In this document: positions 33,700 to 45,774 of the stretch, piece after piece
Layout of the letters: every line of letters begins with the position of its first letter
How positions within the stretch are numbered: position 1 is the first letter of the stretch
Origin: Phoronis australis
Lineage: Eukaryota; Phoronida; Phoronidae
Reading direction: 5' to 3'
Length of the DNA stretch: 64,000 nucleotides
Assembly (NCBI GenBank): GCA_002633005.1
Contig: NMRA01000576.1
Coordinates: 1 to 64,000, forward strand
The notes under the pieces: model-generated
What the model was told of the DNA's origin: nothing
The model's input: the letters and a program-made list of their open reading frames with translations, nothing else
Databases searched by the model: none
Position numbers and translations under genes: made by a program

Positions 33700-34000
33700 C
33701 ACTTCAAAATCCCTCCAAATCCTTCGGGTCCTTCACTTGGTGAATACAATCAGTCTTTTCTTTCAAATAAATGCTTCCGTCTCTGGTCCAGTAACTGTTA
33801 ATACGGGGATCTAGATCTCTGACTACCTTGAAAAGCACGGTTCTCTTCTGCGTAAGACTCTCATTGATGAAAATGCTAGGCCTACCCGCATCTCCTAATC
33901 GCAGCATTCTTCTGTTCCGGATAAACTCTGAACGGGCATTATATGTTGTGAATTTTACAACAATAGGGCGAAGCTTCTGGCCCTGGGGGTTGACTTTGAG
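33700..34000 (-). pseudogene. LINE ORF1 C-terminal fragment
   Basis: Reads KLRPIVVKFTTYNARSEFIR, then IFINESLTQKRTVLFKVVRD, then YWTRDGSIYLKE. This follows the RNA-binding and C-terminal pattern of L1/Tx1 ORF1 (R-P-I-x-V-K-F, I-F-I-N-E-x-L-T, W-T-x-x-G-x-I). No membrane or host sequence is implied on this strand. Confidence 0.75.
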
Positions 34001-34012
34001 GATTTATTTCAG

Positions 34013-34680
34013 AAACAAAGAGGAGTGTGGTGCATTGGATTGGAAGATTTTAATTTCCTCCGTGGTATTTTTTGTTGTGGTAGCAGTAACGACTTACTTA
34101 CTTACTAAAGAAAACCCATCATACGAAACCGTGGAGCATACTGATTCATCACATCAGGCTAGTTTAAAAGAACTCAAAGATGATTACAAAGCGTTGAAAA
34201 ATAATTTTTTTTCTCTCGAGGGGAAGTTCATGCGCTCACAGAAAGTAAACGCAAGATTACGTTCGGAAATAAGCAAGTGCGCGACGTATCCTGAGAGAAT
34301 TTCAGGTGTTGAATTCCTAGCTGAGAGACTTAAACAAAACGCAGTGAAAATGGATAAACTGCAAGAAGCAATGAAAAGAGAGAAGGCTAAAGAAGGAGAC
34401 CTAAGGAAGAAAATTTTGGATATCAATGCTAAAACTGACTCAAGCCTCAACCGACAAGAAGATATTGAGAGGAAGTTTGAAAATGAACGTAGAAAAATCG
34501 AGGACACTGTAACATACCTTGACAATCAGGTCAAACAAATAGCATGGCGAACAGAAACTACTGGAAAAAAACGCCTGTCCTACCTGAGGAACGAAATGAT
34601 AAACATGCAAAATTCAAAAGACACAGAATTTCAGGCAAAACTACTCAAGCTAGAAAAAGACCAAGACTTAGTACTGTTAG
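34013..34680 (+). CDS. Gene 1 exon: membrane segment plus long coiled coil
   Basis: The acceptor (TTTATTTCAG) and the GTAAGT donor bound an open 668-bp exon that takes one base at its start and leaves one at its end. The protein has a short acidic start (KEECGALDWK), a hydrophobic helix (LISSVVFFVVVAVTTYLL, about residues 12-30), then about 190 residues of charged heptad-like sequence rich in K, E, R and L, probably a coiled coil. I chose the acceptor rather than an upstream ATG because everything upstream of 34000 is antisense LINE. The coiled coil suggests oligomerisation. Family not recognised. Confidence 0.75.
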
Positions 34681-35576
34681 GTAAGTCCTGCTATTTTGCA
34701 CCTTAGCATACGTTTTTGCTATCGACACTTGTACTATTGTAAATGTTAAGAGAATCTCGGCAGAAAACGTCTAATATTCCTTAACCTCAAAACTGCGCCA
34801 GCTAGGTTCAACGATTCCTATGGATCTAACAAAACGCCTACACACTCGTACGTGCACGCAATCGTCACTGTGCGTTGTGGATTTCACAGAAAATTTCGTG
34901 ATTTTAAAAAGCAGGAGTTAACATTACATCCAAGTTTTCTGCAGATGATTGCATTCTACTTGAAATGCACGCCCTGTCAAAAGTATACGTTGGAATGCTT
35001 AATCAGTTGTTTTTCTTTAAATAAATCTGAAGTGTTCTCCCACGACCTCCATATAAAAGCGTGCTTTGCACACTTGCTAGTGCATATGACGACTGCCAAG
35101 CATTCAGCCATACCAGTGTCACGCACACGTTCCCAAAAGAATTTTTTATCAATTCTATACAGTCATGTGCATGGGTGAAGCTATACATGGTTTCACATTA
35201 TGAAAACCACGCCTGATACAAATGTTTCTCTTCATAAATATGCATATACACTCTGATTTAAATGGTAGAGAAACATGTTTTTCGTCCAGAATCTGATTAC
35301 CTTTGATGTGTCAAGTCTGTTTGCATTAGTTCGTAACGGGACATTTTCCGTGACACACCAAGTGTACATGTATACCGGGGAAACAGATTGTGCAGCTATT
35401 GAATACGCCTAATAGAGGAAGATTCCGTTTTCCTATGATGAGCTTTGAATTTTTGGGACATGTATTGAAAATGAACAGAAACGCAATAGTCAGTGTCAAA
35501 GTAACGAGTTGGGTGTCGAAAAGGGAATTGCTACCCCCGCCCTTGGTTAGGTACAAACCAGATTTTGCTTACCCAA

Positions 35577-35910
35577 AAAAACTGCTTGCACTCCTCCAGT
35601 GGGTGCAAGCGTCCTCGAAACATTTGAAAACTGTTCGATTCATGACAAGGCTTGGCTGTGCGCCCATGACTTTTTAAACTGTTGGGTTGCGCGACACATG
35701 GTGGTAGACACAAGTTTCAAGAATACAATCGCTTCATGCTGTTGGTTGAAATGGTTATTACGCACAAACTACATGTACTAACGAAGCAATAGAAAGTATA
35801 AATTGGGAGTGCATAAGATTTTTCATAAATATGGAAAGCCTTCGTTCTATCGGTTAGATCAGGAATTGCAACTACAAGGTGAACTATTCCAGGATCTATT
35901 TCACGAGATT
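35577..35910 (+). repeat. Intronic duplication, copy 1
   Basis: Shares with 37345-37650, in the same order, the phrases GAAACATTTGAAAACTG, GTTGGGTTGCGC, ACAAGTTTCAAGAATAC, TGCTGTTGGTTGAA, TTCTATCGGTTAG and GAACTATTCCAGGATCTATT. No coding frame is conserved between the copies. Confidence 0.8.
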
Positions 35911-37344
35911 TAAAAGGGGCCAGTAGTAAAACTAATGGAACAGTTAACCGGTTCTAACATACAAATAAATCTCACATTTAATTGAGTTGCGCGGTAAACA
36001 AAAGCTCATTCATATTTATTGTCAAAAGATTAAATCTTGACTGCAATCGCTGATTGGCTGATATGTCAGTGACGTGTGTGGAGCTCGATTATCACATATA
36101 CTGCTGTGCCATATTGTGAAGAGTTTGCATCGTGTTTTATCATTGTATCACCCGTTTTATTTTTTACTGTTTGCCACAGTGCTGTAAAAGGTTCGCCATG
36201 TCTTTTTGTATGGCTCCTGGTTCTCTTTGAAAAAGGTGTCTTCTAATGGGGTGGACATTACATACCATCGATTGCACTAGCCTTGGCCCAAAGCTCTGTA
36301 CTAAATATGCAGGTTTGCGCCGATAAGGGTAAAAAATGGACAATTAAAATCTGACGCAAAATTAGTGTCATTAAAACTGATCTAGTCTTCCATGAGATGT
36401 TGGAAAGTTAGCGTTCGATGTCGTTAATCGGCTGTCTCTAAAATTGTGATGCGTTCTCTTGAGTCGGCTTTTGGCGATTACGTCACCTGACCTTGGCCAG
36501 TTTCTTTTCCCCCCAACTGTTCTTCGCTGCTGGCACAAGGTTGCGTACTATATGCTGCAACAAATTATAGGTACTTTTTTCCTTTCGTTACAAGTTTTTA
36601 GTGTTTGAATACCAGCAAACGGAATTTTAGAACAAACCTTGCTGTTGCGAAGCTGTCATCGTCTCCCAAAACACCTTCCAAAATTTTAGGAAATGGCGCG
36701 TGCACCGTGTCATGAGCTTGCTGTTTTTTTGAAAACAGACCACATACTTTTCTTTGTTCCAAATTATGCTAGAAAATGACGTTTATTTGATTGTTTGTTT
36801 TCCACTTAAGCGGATGCAACGAACAAGGTGAATGTCGGTTAGCGATAGTTGAAAACTAACCAACCCTTCAAGTTTACAGAGCTGAGTATTTAGTGGCTGG
36901 CAGCTGGCTGGCGGGCAGCTGGCTGGCAGGCTAGAGTCCGCACTGCCCACAGTCACACCAGTGTAAATTGTTGATACGCACTGCATGGTCGCACTGGCAA
37001 ATTTTTGTCTGACGATGACCACGATTGAGTATCACTTTGTGTTGCCTCGGCTCAAACAGGTATCCCTGCTGGCCCCCCATTTCACACTAAAACATTTCAT
37101 TTCGACAATTTAAAGAACGGCATTTGACTGCACGCTAAAATAAGACTCTGACTTTACCCCACTAATACGTCACGAGAAGCAGCGCTCCAAGCGGGTGACT
37201 TTTCTGGTTTACTTAGTTTTCTTTTTTGCTACTGAAATTAATCAACAACTCATAGAAAACTATGTAAAATTCATTCAGAACAAAATGCAGTTCCTTTTTA
37301 AAACTTACATATAAGACAGAAATTTGATCTTACGCTCTCACTTC

Positions 37345-37650
37345 CTACTTATCCAGAAGGTGCATACCTCCTGGAAACATTTGAAAACTGCTGGATTCAG
37401 CCAAGGTTTAGCTATGCACCCATAATGTTTGAAAACGTTGGGTTGCGCACACAAGTTTCAAGAATACTATCACTTCGTGCTGTTGGTTGAAGGGGTTATT
37501 ACGGAAACAATAGAAAACGTATTCATGCAGGATCATATTAAGATCTTTCATAAATATATAAAAGACTACATTCTATCGGTTAGTTCGGGAATTACAAATG
37601 CACGTTGAACTATTCCAGGATCTATTTCATGAAAGATTTTTAAGACTTAA
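37345..37650 (+). repeat. Intronic duplication, copy 2
   Basis: Counterpart of 35577-35910 with several short deletions. It ends about 240 bp before the next gene 1 exon, so duplication of exon-flanking DNA is possible. Confidence 0.8.
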
Positions 37651-37893
37651 GAAAAGAAATTCGGTGTTATGCTTTCAGTTCACAAATACTGAAAAAAGGT
37701 CAAGCCATTAGTAATTATGAGCGCACCAAGTCTAAAAATAAGGTACATAATTTATAAACATATTATAAGAAAAATTTTGACGTGTTCAATTATTTTCTTT
37801 TCCCTCATTTACCAACTTAACAAGACTGCGGCAGTCTTGGGGACAGGATTACATGTTTGTCCAAACCACTTTGTTCTATTTTTGTTTTTGCAG

Positions 37894-38021
37894 TTACTAT
37901 ATTGTGCATGGTTTTGTTGCTGGTATTCGGTTTCGGTCTTGCCCAACTATTGCCCAACTCCAGCAAAGATCAAAATCGCCTTCTAAACACCAAACCGTCA
38001 CCTCAACATGTTGCTGCAAGG
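37894..38021 (+). CDS. Gene 1 exon: second membrane segment
   Basis: Good acceptor (TTCTATTTTTGTTTTTGCAG) and donor GTAATA. It takes two bases to complete a codon begun in exon 34013 and ends in phase 0. It reads VTILCMVLLLVFGFGLAQLL, a clear membrane helix, then a polar stretch ending KPSPQHVAAR. Two membrane segments flanking the coiled coil would place the coiled coil on one side of the membrane and both ends on the other. Confidence 0.7.
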
Positions 38022-40537
38022 GTAATATTTTCTCTTAACCATGGATGCTCATGAGTGCGAAATGTGAAATATGGGGTTTACTTATCTCTCTGGTCAACCA
38101 ACAAGAACAGTAGCGCCCTATGACTCACCTTGCTGGAACTAACCACCCATGCATTCAATGTGTCATAGCTCTGTGTTGATAGGTCGCTTGGCAAAATATA
38201 TATACGCTTATGAAAATTAAAAAATAACCATAAGCTATCTTCTCATTTCTGTTTTGTTTTTTGGTAACTTGAAGGACAGAATTCATGTCTTCCACATCAG
38301 GGGAAATCCCAAAACAAAATTTACCTCCGTGTATAGTGAGGTAACGCTGAACAGGTCACATCAATAGAAGAAAACTACTGATAGTGCGCATTTTTAGTTT
38401 TGTTGAAAGATCGTTCCTAACTGGTTTTATGCTAGTACAGAATGTGGAAATGTGCTCCAATGTTTACTGATTGCAGTGCTTACCGTCAACGCTGGCCAAT
38501 ATTGGAGTTTTCAAGCCATGGTGCGTTTGGCCGGATTTGTTAAAGAAAGTCACGCACTACCGATATTCCTTTGTAATCCCCCTCCCCTATCGACATTCAT
38601 TTGATAGTGTGATAGACCTCTCATGGGTGTTTGTTAGCAATAAACATGTGGACTCTTTGCTTAACATTTTTTGTCCTGAGAGATAGCGGGATTAGGGCCT
38701 TACTTCCGGAGAGCAGCACAAAATAATGTTTTCTGATTTTGATCATGGTAGCTCCAACAATCTGTTCCAGGGGATGTGCGAAGCCTGAAAACACGAACAG
38801 TGTACATGGCCAAAGTCTTCAAAAACCTTGTAAAAAGTTTACTGTAACTGATTTCAAAGTTATTTTCCATCTTTTATGACTCCAGGAAGTGCAAAGCGCC
38901 TACTTAAAAAACGAGCAAAAATACATAAAATCAGCAGTTTTCACCCAAAAGTCATCATGTGCATGTGGTTACTACGAGCTGAGAGACAGTGCATATAGAC
39001 TGCCAAACTCTCCAGATTACAGAAAACAAGAGAAAAGTGGATGTTGACCAGGATAACTGAATTTCCTGCTTGGTTTAGTAAAGGTTTAAGAAAAGCCTAC
39101 AATGAGCAAGAGGTTGGCAAGGGTGTCACAAATGGCAATCTTTCACTCAGAACAGACTCAAAAATATCACAAACGCCATTCTTAGTCTTCTCAAACAGCC
39201 CAGAATTAAAATACGAGTGAAACCAACAGGTGCCGTTTATAACAAAATCGGTGCAGAAGAATTTAACCGTGGTTCAAAAACCCTATTAAGTGCCACCTAA
39301 GATGAGATTTCAACCTAAGGAGCTTCTCTTTTGCAAAATGCAGCTCATCAAGGAAGACGTTCGTGGAGTGCATCACGATCGTACATGCATAACAATAATG
39401 CTTCTGCCTGTTACACTGCCAGTCTATGTCCCAAACGAACAGCTTAGCACTCACGTTACCGTGTTTAGTATCGTTTAAGGCAGGGCATAACTTCCATCGT
39501 AACACCGGTAACGTTTAAGGATACTAGTGCTTGAAGTATTACGTTGGTGCACTGTGATTGCTTAACTGGGACCAACAGTTTTCAAAATTACGTCGCAACC
39601 ACGCCTTATTATGTCATGATTGACGGCTTGCACGATCGGTACTGGAATCGTCGAATGCCTGCAGATGTTTAAATACCGTACATCGAAAATTGTTGACATT
39701 TTTGAAAGGTCTATATTGTATTAGGTGAGACGGCACGGCGGCGTTTTTAATTGTATGTGGCCAAAACTTTTATGAGATATTTTAAATTATCAATGAATCT
39801 CCATGAGAGAACCATCTCCCAATCGGTTTCGGCTGTGAGGTAGTTGATTTCCACGAGTGTGATTTTCGTGAGCAGCTCGGTCAAACGCACCTGTCTTGCA
39901 CAGTTTATTATATGAAAAGATCCAGCTTATTTGCGAGTGTTGGCGGTAAACAAAACACTGATCACTTGGCAATATTATCACATTTGTTGTAAGCATGAAT
40001 TAATGTCAGTTAAGAACAGATTTCAAACAAATCAATCCACATTTCAGATTTGTCACCCATAAGCATCTGTGGCTTACATTCCCTTAAGGTGGTTGCTGTC
40101 AAACTTGCTGCAAATCCTTGCCGTTCTCACGTTTGTTTGTTTCCTGAGTCTGGGATACTAATTATTTGAGACCAAGCTCGGCTTGTTCCCTGCGGCTGGG
40201 TTGCTAGTTGTCTGAGACCGTGGTCGCCTAGGACTGCCGGGTCGCGCAACTGAGCCACGCTTCATGCAGCAGCGAACTTCAAGTTCTTTTAATGTCAAGA
40301 AATCTAATTCTTTTCATAAATGCGAAACACATTTGGATGAGTTTGGCTCTAAGAATTCATACACGTGGCTTTTCGACGAAAGACGGGATTATGGCATTTA
40401 ACTACCTCGTACTATCTTCAAACTTTATGATGTTAACGGACAGTTTGTGTCCTGACTGTAAAAGTTGTTTGGTGTTTAATAGCTTTAATAGTCTACAACA
40501 TAGTTCAAATTTTGATATCTGATTGTGGATTTGGCAG
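38022..40537. other. Gene 1 intron
   Basis: No recognised element. A candidate exon at 38280-38341 was checked and contains a stop in the needed frame. Confidence 0.55.
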
Positions 40538-40820
40538 GTGCAGTTTGACCTATGCATCGTGACCTTTAACTCGCAAACGTACAAGAAGATGAAGACGGAC
40601 GTGAAACTTGTTCGAAAGATTGTGGAATCAAAGGAAGTTCCACACATGTCCGTGGATGACTTCCTTGTCAAGGGCTACGAAGATTTGCAGTATCTAACTC
40701 ATGCCCAAAAGTACATTGTAGTTGTTGACAAGAACGACAGAGACGTCGTTCTAGAGAACACATCTATGGGACAGGGAGCTTTACGAGTTGGCTTCGTCAG
40801 AGAAATTTTACAGCGCAAAG
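40538..40820 (+). CDS. Gene 1 exon: first half of C-terminal alpha/beta domain
   Basis: Acceptor GATTTGGCAG (a second AG six bases later is also in frame), donor GTATTT, which is weak. Phase 0 at the start matches exon 38021; one base is left at the end. Reads FDLCIVTFNSQTYKKMKTDV, then VPHMSVDDFLVKGYEDLQYL and KYIVVVDKNDRDVVL. The alternation of hydrophobic strands (LCIVTF, YIVVV) and helices suggests a Rossmann-like or TIR/SEFIR-type fold. I see no diagnostic catalytic motif, so this is a guess. Confidence 0.7.
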
Positions 40821-41628
40821 GTATTTAAGTTCCTCCATCGTAATTAGTATTCTGAAATTATTTGTGCGCTCCATACATCACCAGTCACTCGTAAAACACG
40901 TGCATTGTGAAATCCTGGCCTTGTAAATGGCGATAATCCTGCGGAGGCGCGCCAGCTGAGGATTCGGAGCCACATACTTGTTCAGACTGATTTTTACGCA
41001 TACCATCTGTTTTAGCCTCCTTTCCAGTTTATTTTTAAGTCATCGCCAGATCTCATCAGATTGTAAGATTTGGAATTTCAGAACCTTTTCCTGTAAAAGT
41101 TACTTTCATCCCCATTTAAAATGTAACAGCAAAGATAATGAGTAGGCTTACTGTAACTCATAAAAGTATAATCACATTTTCTGAATTAAGATTCGAGGAA
41201 AATATAATTATCATATATCTTTCACAACACTCCGTCATTTTTGTGTAGTTTCTAAAAAATGCATCGATAAGGGAAAGAAGTCAGTTCACTAGCAATTGTC
41301 ATACTTTCTGCATTGAAGCATAATCGTTATCTGTGCAACTGATGACTTCAGTCTTATGGCGAATATTGTGACTTTCAAACTATCCCGTGGGCAAATTTGA
41401 GGGTACGAAAACACCACCGCTCATGTATTAATTTTTGTATGCCTACATATATATAAAAAGCACCTGTCAAACTCTTGACTTGCACCTAGTTTTAGCTTCC
41501 TTTGCGCAGAATACGAGGGGACTAAGTCCTTAGTCAAAGGCGATATTTTGAATAAATTACACTCTTTACAGATAAATATCAATAAATTGATATGTTATCC
41601 GTAAGCCAGGACGCTCATCCTAATACAG
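40821..41628. other. Gene 1 intron
   Basis: AT-rich, no features. Confidence 0.6.
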
Positions 41629-41846
41629 ATAGTCTTTCTATTCTAGGAGATCTGTGCCTTGTTTATTATGGAGACCGAGCTTCGCGTCATCTGGAGGGAA
41701 CGTTCTACAACACAAGTCTTGGTTCTGTTCGCCAAGTTAAAGAACTCGAACAGCTAGCTAGTAGAGGGCACTTTATTAGCATAGATGATCATTTCAATGA
41801 AGAACAGGAATTCCATTTGCTGCAATGGCTTCTGCAAAAAAAATAG
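41629..41846 (+). CDS. Gene 1 last coding exon with stop
   Basis: The acceptor CATCCTAATACAG supplies the two bases that complete the codon begun at 40820 (aspartate). Reads SLSILGDLCLVYYGDRASRH, then TFYNTSLGSVRQVKELEQLA and HFISIDDHFNEEQEFHLLQW, ending LLQKK and a TAG stop. It forms the second half of the alpha/beta domain. An earlier ATG at 41592 in the same frame lies upstream of the acceptor and is not needed. An AATAAA occurs at 42410-42415. Confidence 0.7.
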
Positions 41847-42927
41847 CAATAACAATGACTGCAATTTATTTTCTCTAATTGACCTTTTCCATTTGAATCA
41901 CCTTATAGACGAACGGTTAAGGACCAAAATTGTTCCTCATTTGACAAACGCATGACAATTTGTGGACCACTCAATTTTCACATTGTATTCAAAGGTAAAG
42001 TAGGTATTACTATAGTGTTATGTACATGTAGTTCCCATCTTGTAATTTTAAAAATGCTGTCTCAGCAATGTTTGTATGTATTTTATTTGTTTAACATACA
42101 AATTATAATTGTAACTATGAATCGTACATCAACGGACACATGAAGCGCATGTGAGAAATTCCCATTTAACGCATTTGACGCAGGCCTGTGTTATTGTAAA
42201 GTAGCCACCAGCCTCATTGGAAGTGAACTGTTTCATCTCAAGGAAAAGTGTCATGGCCATAAAATTTCGCATTTGGGTAGACTAAAGAGTTCAATCTCTA
42301 TATTTAAACGCGGCAAAATACCACCCAAATTGAATTTCAAAATGGTCGCCACAGTAAGCAAATCAAAGTGTGCACATTGTTAAATTAAGAGCCAAATTTT
42401 TCACTTTCGAATAAAAGCATGAGAGCTGGTGTAGTTGTCAATTTCCGTGATCTTTTCAAAATTAAATCACGTACCCATTGCCTTCGTCATTATAACTAAG
42501 CATCATCTTGCATTATGGAAAATGCTGACTCAGGTTTTCGAAGTCTACACATTTTTGTCGAAGTAAAACGTGCAGTAATTGCCCGAATTTTTAATCGTCC
42601 GTCATTTATCCAAGCAAAACTTTTCGAAATTGCATTTATATGTTCGTTTTTTACAGATTATTAACATTGCAGTTTTACTGCTCACACATTGAACTTTAAT
42701 AATGTTTAAATACTTTTTCATCAAAAAGATGATATTTCAATTCCTAAGGATCTTTGACTCCAAGATGGCGGGCAGAGGAAAAAACTTGGTAGCTCGTTGA
42801 ATCTGCATATGCTTAAGCATCGGAATACTAATTTCATGATATTACCAAAACATGAACAATTGGTCGAACATTTATTTCTTAGACTCTGCCGCTTTAGTCT
42901 CGAATACTTTCGTGAAATTTGTTCACG
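41847..42927. other. Probable 3' UTR of gene 1 and intergenic DNA
   Basis: The only AATAAA I noted is at 42410-42415, which would give a 3' UTR of about 560 bp. Otherwise AT-rich with no coding frame. Confidence 0.4.
42410..42415 (+). terminator. Possible polyadenylation signal of gene 1
   Basis: Canonical AATAAA. Assignment to gene 1 rests on position only. Confidence 0.3.
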
Positions 42928-43735
42928 CCACAGTTAAGAATAGTTCTAAAAACCCTTCGACCCCTACGACCCAAGACCCCCTCGACCCACAACCCCTCGA
43001 TCCGACGACCCAAGACACGACTCGAGCTGAGCATAGAACTAGCGCTGACTTTCAGGACCAATGAGTTGGGCCGTGAGCTCGGCTGGCTGTTCCCTGTTTT
43101 TTGCAATTAAGAGAGTCTAGTTTGAAATCCAAAAATAGAATAAAAAAAAACAACGCGACCGAATCAAATCAAAGACCTACCAACGTCACAAATGTCGTTC
43201 CCGGCATAGTGTAATCTTCTCGTCTGCTCTTCAGTGAATGGCAGATTCAACCTTTTTGTGGAGAGTGTGATTAACCGACAAAATTGTTATTTCAGTAAAT
43301 GCAGTTTGGAAAAACAAACTGTTTACTAAAAGTATTTCAACGTTGTTTGGAGTATATTGTAAAAAGACTATACAACAGAAAACAAATAATAAAAACGTGG
43401 AATTATGTACATCCACACTCTCCATACGTTTAGTAGAACTGGGCCATTGGTAGCTGCTCGTGGAACTACTTCCGTAACAACGATAGCTCTCACACAATGC
43501 GCTATTCCAGGTCACGTTCTCACGCCACTTTCTGTTTTTTATCACCAGACTGGAGCCAGAGCATACTCGCGTGTAGGTATGTATTACGGGAAAGTCACTC
43601 AGTGACGTAATAGATTATGCAATATGTAAAAATCGCAAAACACCTCTATTGCCACAGGTCGTGGATCGAAGGGGTCGAGGGTTCTTGGGTCGTGGGGTGT
43701 GGGGGTCAAAGGGGTTTTAGAACTGTCCCACAGTT
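42928..43735. mobile_element. Element with about 80-bp inverted ends rich in CGACCC
   Basis: Left end 42928-43010 (CCACAGTTAAG, then AGTTCTAAAAACCC, then repeated CGACCC) matches the reverse complement of 43656-43735 (GGGTCGAGGG, then GGGGTTTTAGAACT, then CCCACAGTTAA). The interior of about 650 bp has only short frames without family features. It looks like a non-autonomous DNA element. Confidence 0.7.
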
Positions 43736-45308
43736 AATGCCTTTCACGTTTGTAATGTAATTGTGCTTCAGACTGATTTCGTGACTCGGGCGCATGTATG
43801 CATAAGTGCTTTCCTTAGCATGAATGCTTTGAAACATGTAGTTTTAATATAAAAAATGAATTAACTCAAATACTGGTACTTACTACCTCACGTTGCGGTC
43901 ATCAACTTCAAGCTGTTGATAACCACTAGAGGTAACTTTAGTCGGACAGCGATGCAGAGCTGTGTCGAACCTGCCCCGTCATTTGGGAGGGATGAAATTT
44001 TATAACTCCACGCTTGTTCTTGGATGGTTTTTCATTTTTGTGTACTATACGGCTCTTCATCTGCACTAAAACAGTGTTTTTCACAATCAGGTATAAAACT
44101 TTGCATCAAAATGATGTCTGGATCAGCAGACATGTCTACAGACCTGGCCTCGTAACCGGTCTCATACTCATCTTGAAACACTTCTTTTCACCGGCACATG
44201 GGACACATGTACAGTAACTCTCTGAACACTACATGTACGCTTCACCGTACACCTCCATTGGTTTCTCTGGAACCTTTCTTTGACCTGCAGTTGTTGGTTA
44301 CGCAAGAATTATAAAGGGCTTTCGGGTCGTTATGACAACTATCCGAAGCTAGGAAGTCCCAAACAAAATGGATCATGATCATTGTCTCCATAGCACCACC
44401 AACATATAGCTCTATCTGGTGGTCAATACATTTTTACCCAACCAGTCACCAGGTGGTCGAGTCGGTTTAGAAGGAACTGTCAAACATCTAGAAATCGATG
44501 AAATGTCGTAGCAGAGGTACAGGTATTTCTGTTATTCATATACCCATAGGCTGGCGTTTAACTGAACTTCTCACCAAAATCGACAGATTGATTCAATCAG
44601 CGCTGGGACGGCACTAGATTACTGAACACAAAGACTCGTTCTAGCTGTTGTCACGAAAAAATAAACAGTTGAATTACTTTTTGTTGAGAACCTTTAGTAT
44701 ACACTACGCCTGTAGAGCTAGGGAGAGCTCATTCCGTAATTGTTCAAACATGAAACTTGGATTTATGAAGCTTTAAAAAACAATTTTAGTTTTTTTTGTG
44801 AATGGCCATTTTTGCCACTACACCAGGCTTGCCATCTTTTGTAACCATACCACAGCTTGGTGATCATGCTACGTTTAAATTTAAATGAAAGCTACCTTTA
44901 TGCAATGAAACTACAAAAAATACTTTTCCTCGAGCACTTATATTTTCATCGTCGCCTTTACAAATTCCCAAATCATGAAAGTACGATTCTCAGCTGAAAA
45001 GCATCGCCTGTTGTCGGTGTCGAAGCGTTTTCGGAAAATGCAAAAAAACACTCGTCGATTCCACCGGGAACGTTGCTTAGCGACAGTGTATTTGCATCTG
45101 ACATTTTGTTTGTTTGTATGGTGTCACGTGACTTTTTGCAAGGGCGAAGCTTGCGATAGGTCAATTGTGATGGCTTGGTTAAATTTATCTCCAGAAATAA
45201 TACGTCGAATATAAGTGCATGAAAATCAATCTCTTAAAAGGAACTTACTCACTCGAAAATTTTACTTTCTACTTTTCTCTTGTCACTCAGCCATTTCCAT
45301 TTTTATCT
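43736..45308. other. Non-coding gap
   Basis: Carries at 45137-45162 a motif shared with 12302-12329 (GCAAGGG-CGAAG then GATAGGTCA). No gene supported. Confidence 0.5.
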
Positions 45309-45405
45309 AGCACTTAGCTCATGAACTAGGTCATTCACTTAGCTCATGAACTAGGTCATTCACTTAGCTCATGAACTTAGTCCTTCACTTAGCTCACTGG
45401 CTGGC
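45309..45405. repeat. 25-bp tandem repeat, about 3.5 copies
   Basis: The unit CACTTAGCTCATGAACTAGG plus TCATT repeats with the last copies degenerate. Each unit contains the palindrome AGCTCATGAACT-like core. Confidence 0.9.
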
Positions 45406-45774
45406 TTTCGGGTCACTTTATTACATCATTAGGTCAAAAACTTAAATTGGAAGATGGCAGACAATTTGATTCTTCGTGGTTAGAGAAAGGTAAAATAGGC
45501 GAAATATAACCGGTGAGACCACATACGTTCCCCAAATTTGTCCCAGGAATTCAATTTGGTTAGTACTAACACACCCAACAAATATTTTCTCCCACTCTTG
45601 TAAAGATGTATGATCCGTTTTAAAAACACTGTGAATCTGCATAAAAACATTGAAACATACTCTTTGAAACTTAGTTAGAGCTTTTCGCAACTATGAGATC
45701 GATTTACTGCTGGTACTTATTTTTTATTTATTTTTTTATTTTCTTAAGATCTGCGTGATCAAAAACAAACAATC
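45406..45774. other. Non-coding gap
   Basis: No supported feature. The right end is T/A-rich and may be the 3' tail of the LINE fragment to the right. Confidence 0.5.

Larger units (their letters stand above)
29750..34000 (-). mobile_element. Tx1/L1-like LINE, nearly complete ORF2, inactive
   Basis: In element orientation: an ORF1 C-terminal part (33700-34000), an ORF2 endonuclease start (33591 downwards, with PTLNCHGLGHHEKRRDDF), the linker (32219-32881), reverse transcriptase (about 32130-31337), the post-RT segment (30889-31353) and the C-terminal region (29721-30656). GT-rich sequence near 29830 resembles the tail of the 5.2-kb LINE. Many stops and frameshifts. The 5' end stops inside ORF1, about 12 bp before gene 1 exon 34013. 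Confidence 0.85.
34681..37893. other. Gene 1 intron with an internal duplication
   Basis: Contains two related blocks (35577-35910 and 37345-37650) and, at 36890-36935, a small GGCTGGC-rich tandem. Open frames within it show no family features. Confidence 0.6.

Noticed and set aside
34184-34525. 113-codon minus-strand frame opposite the coiled-coil exon
   Set aside because: Serine/leucine-rich complement of a lysine/glutamate-rich coding strand, a typical shadow.
38280-38341. Possible additional gene 1 exon between a GGACAG acceptor and GTAACG
   Set aside because: The frame required by the preceding exon contains TAG.
40140-40260. Sequence with tRNA-like words (GGTTGCTAG, GGGTCGCGCAA)
   Set aside because: No B-box consensus and no cloverleaf could be drawn.
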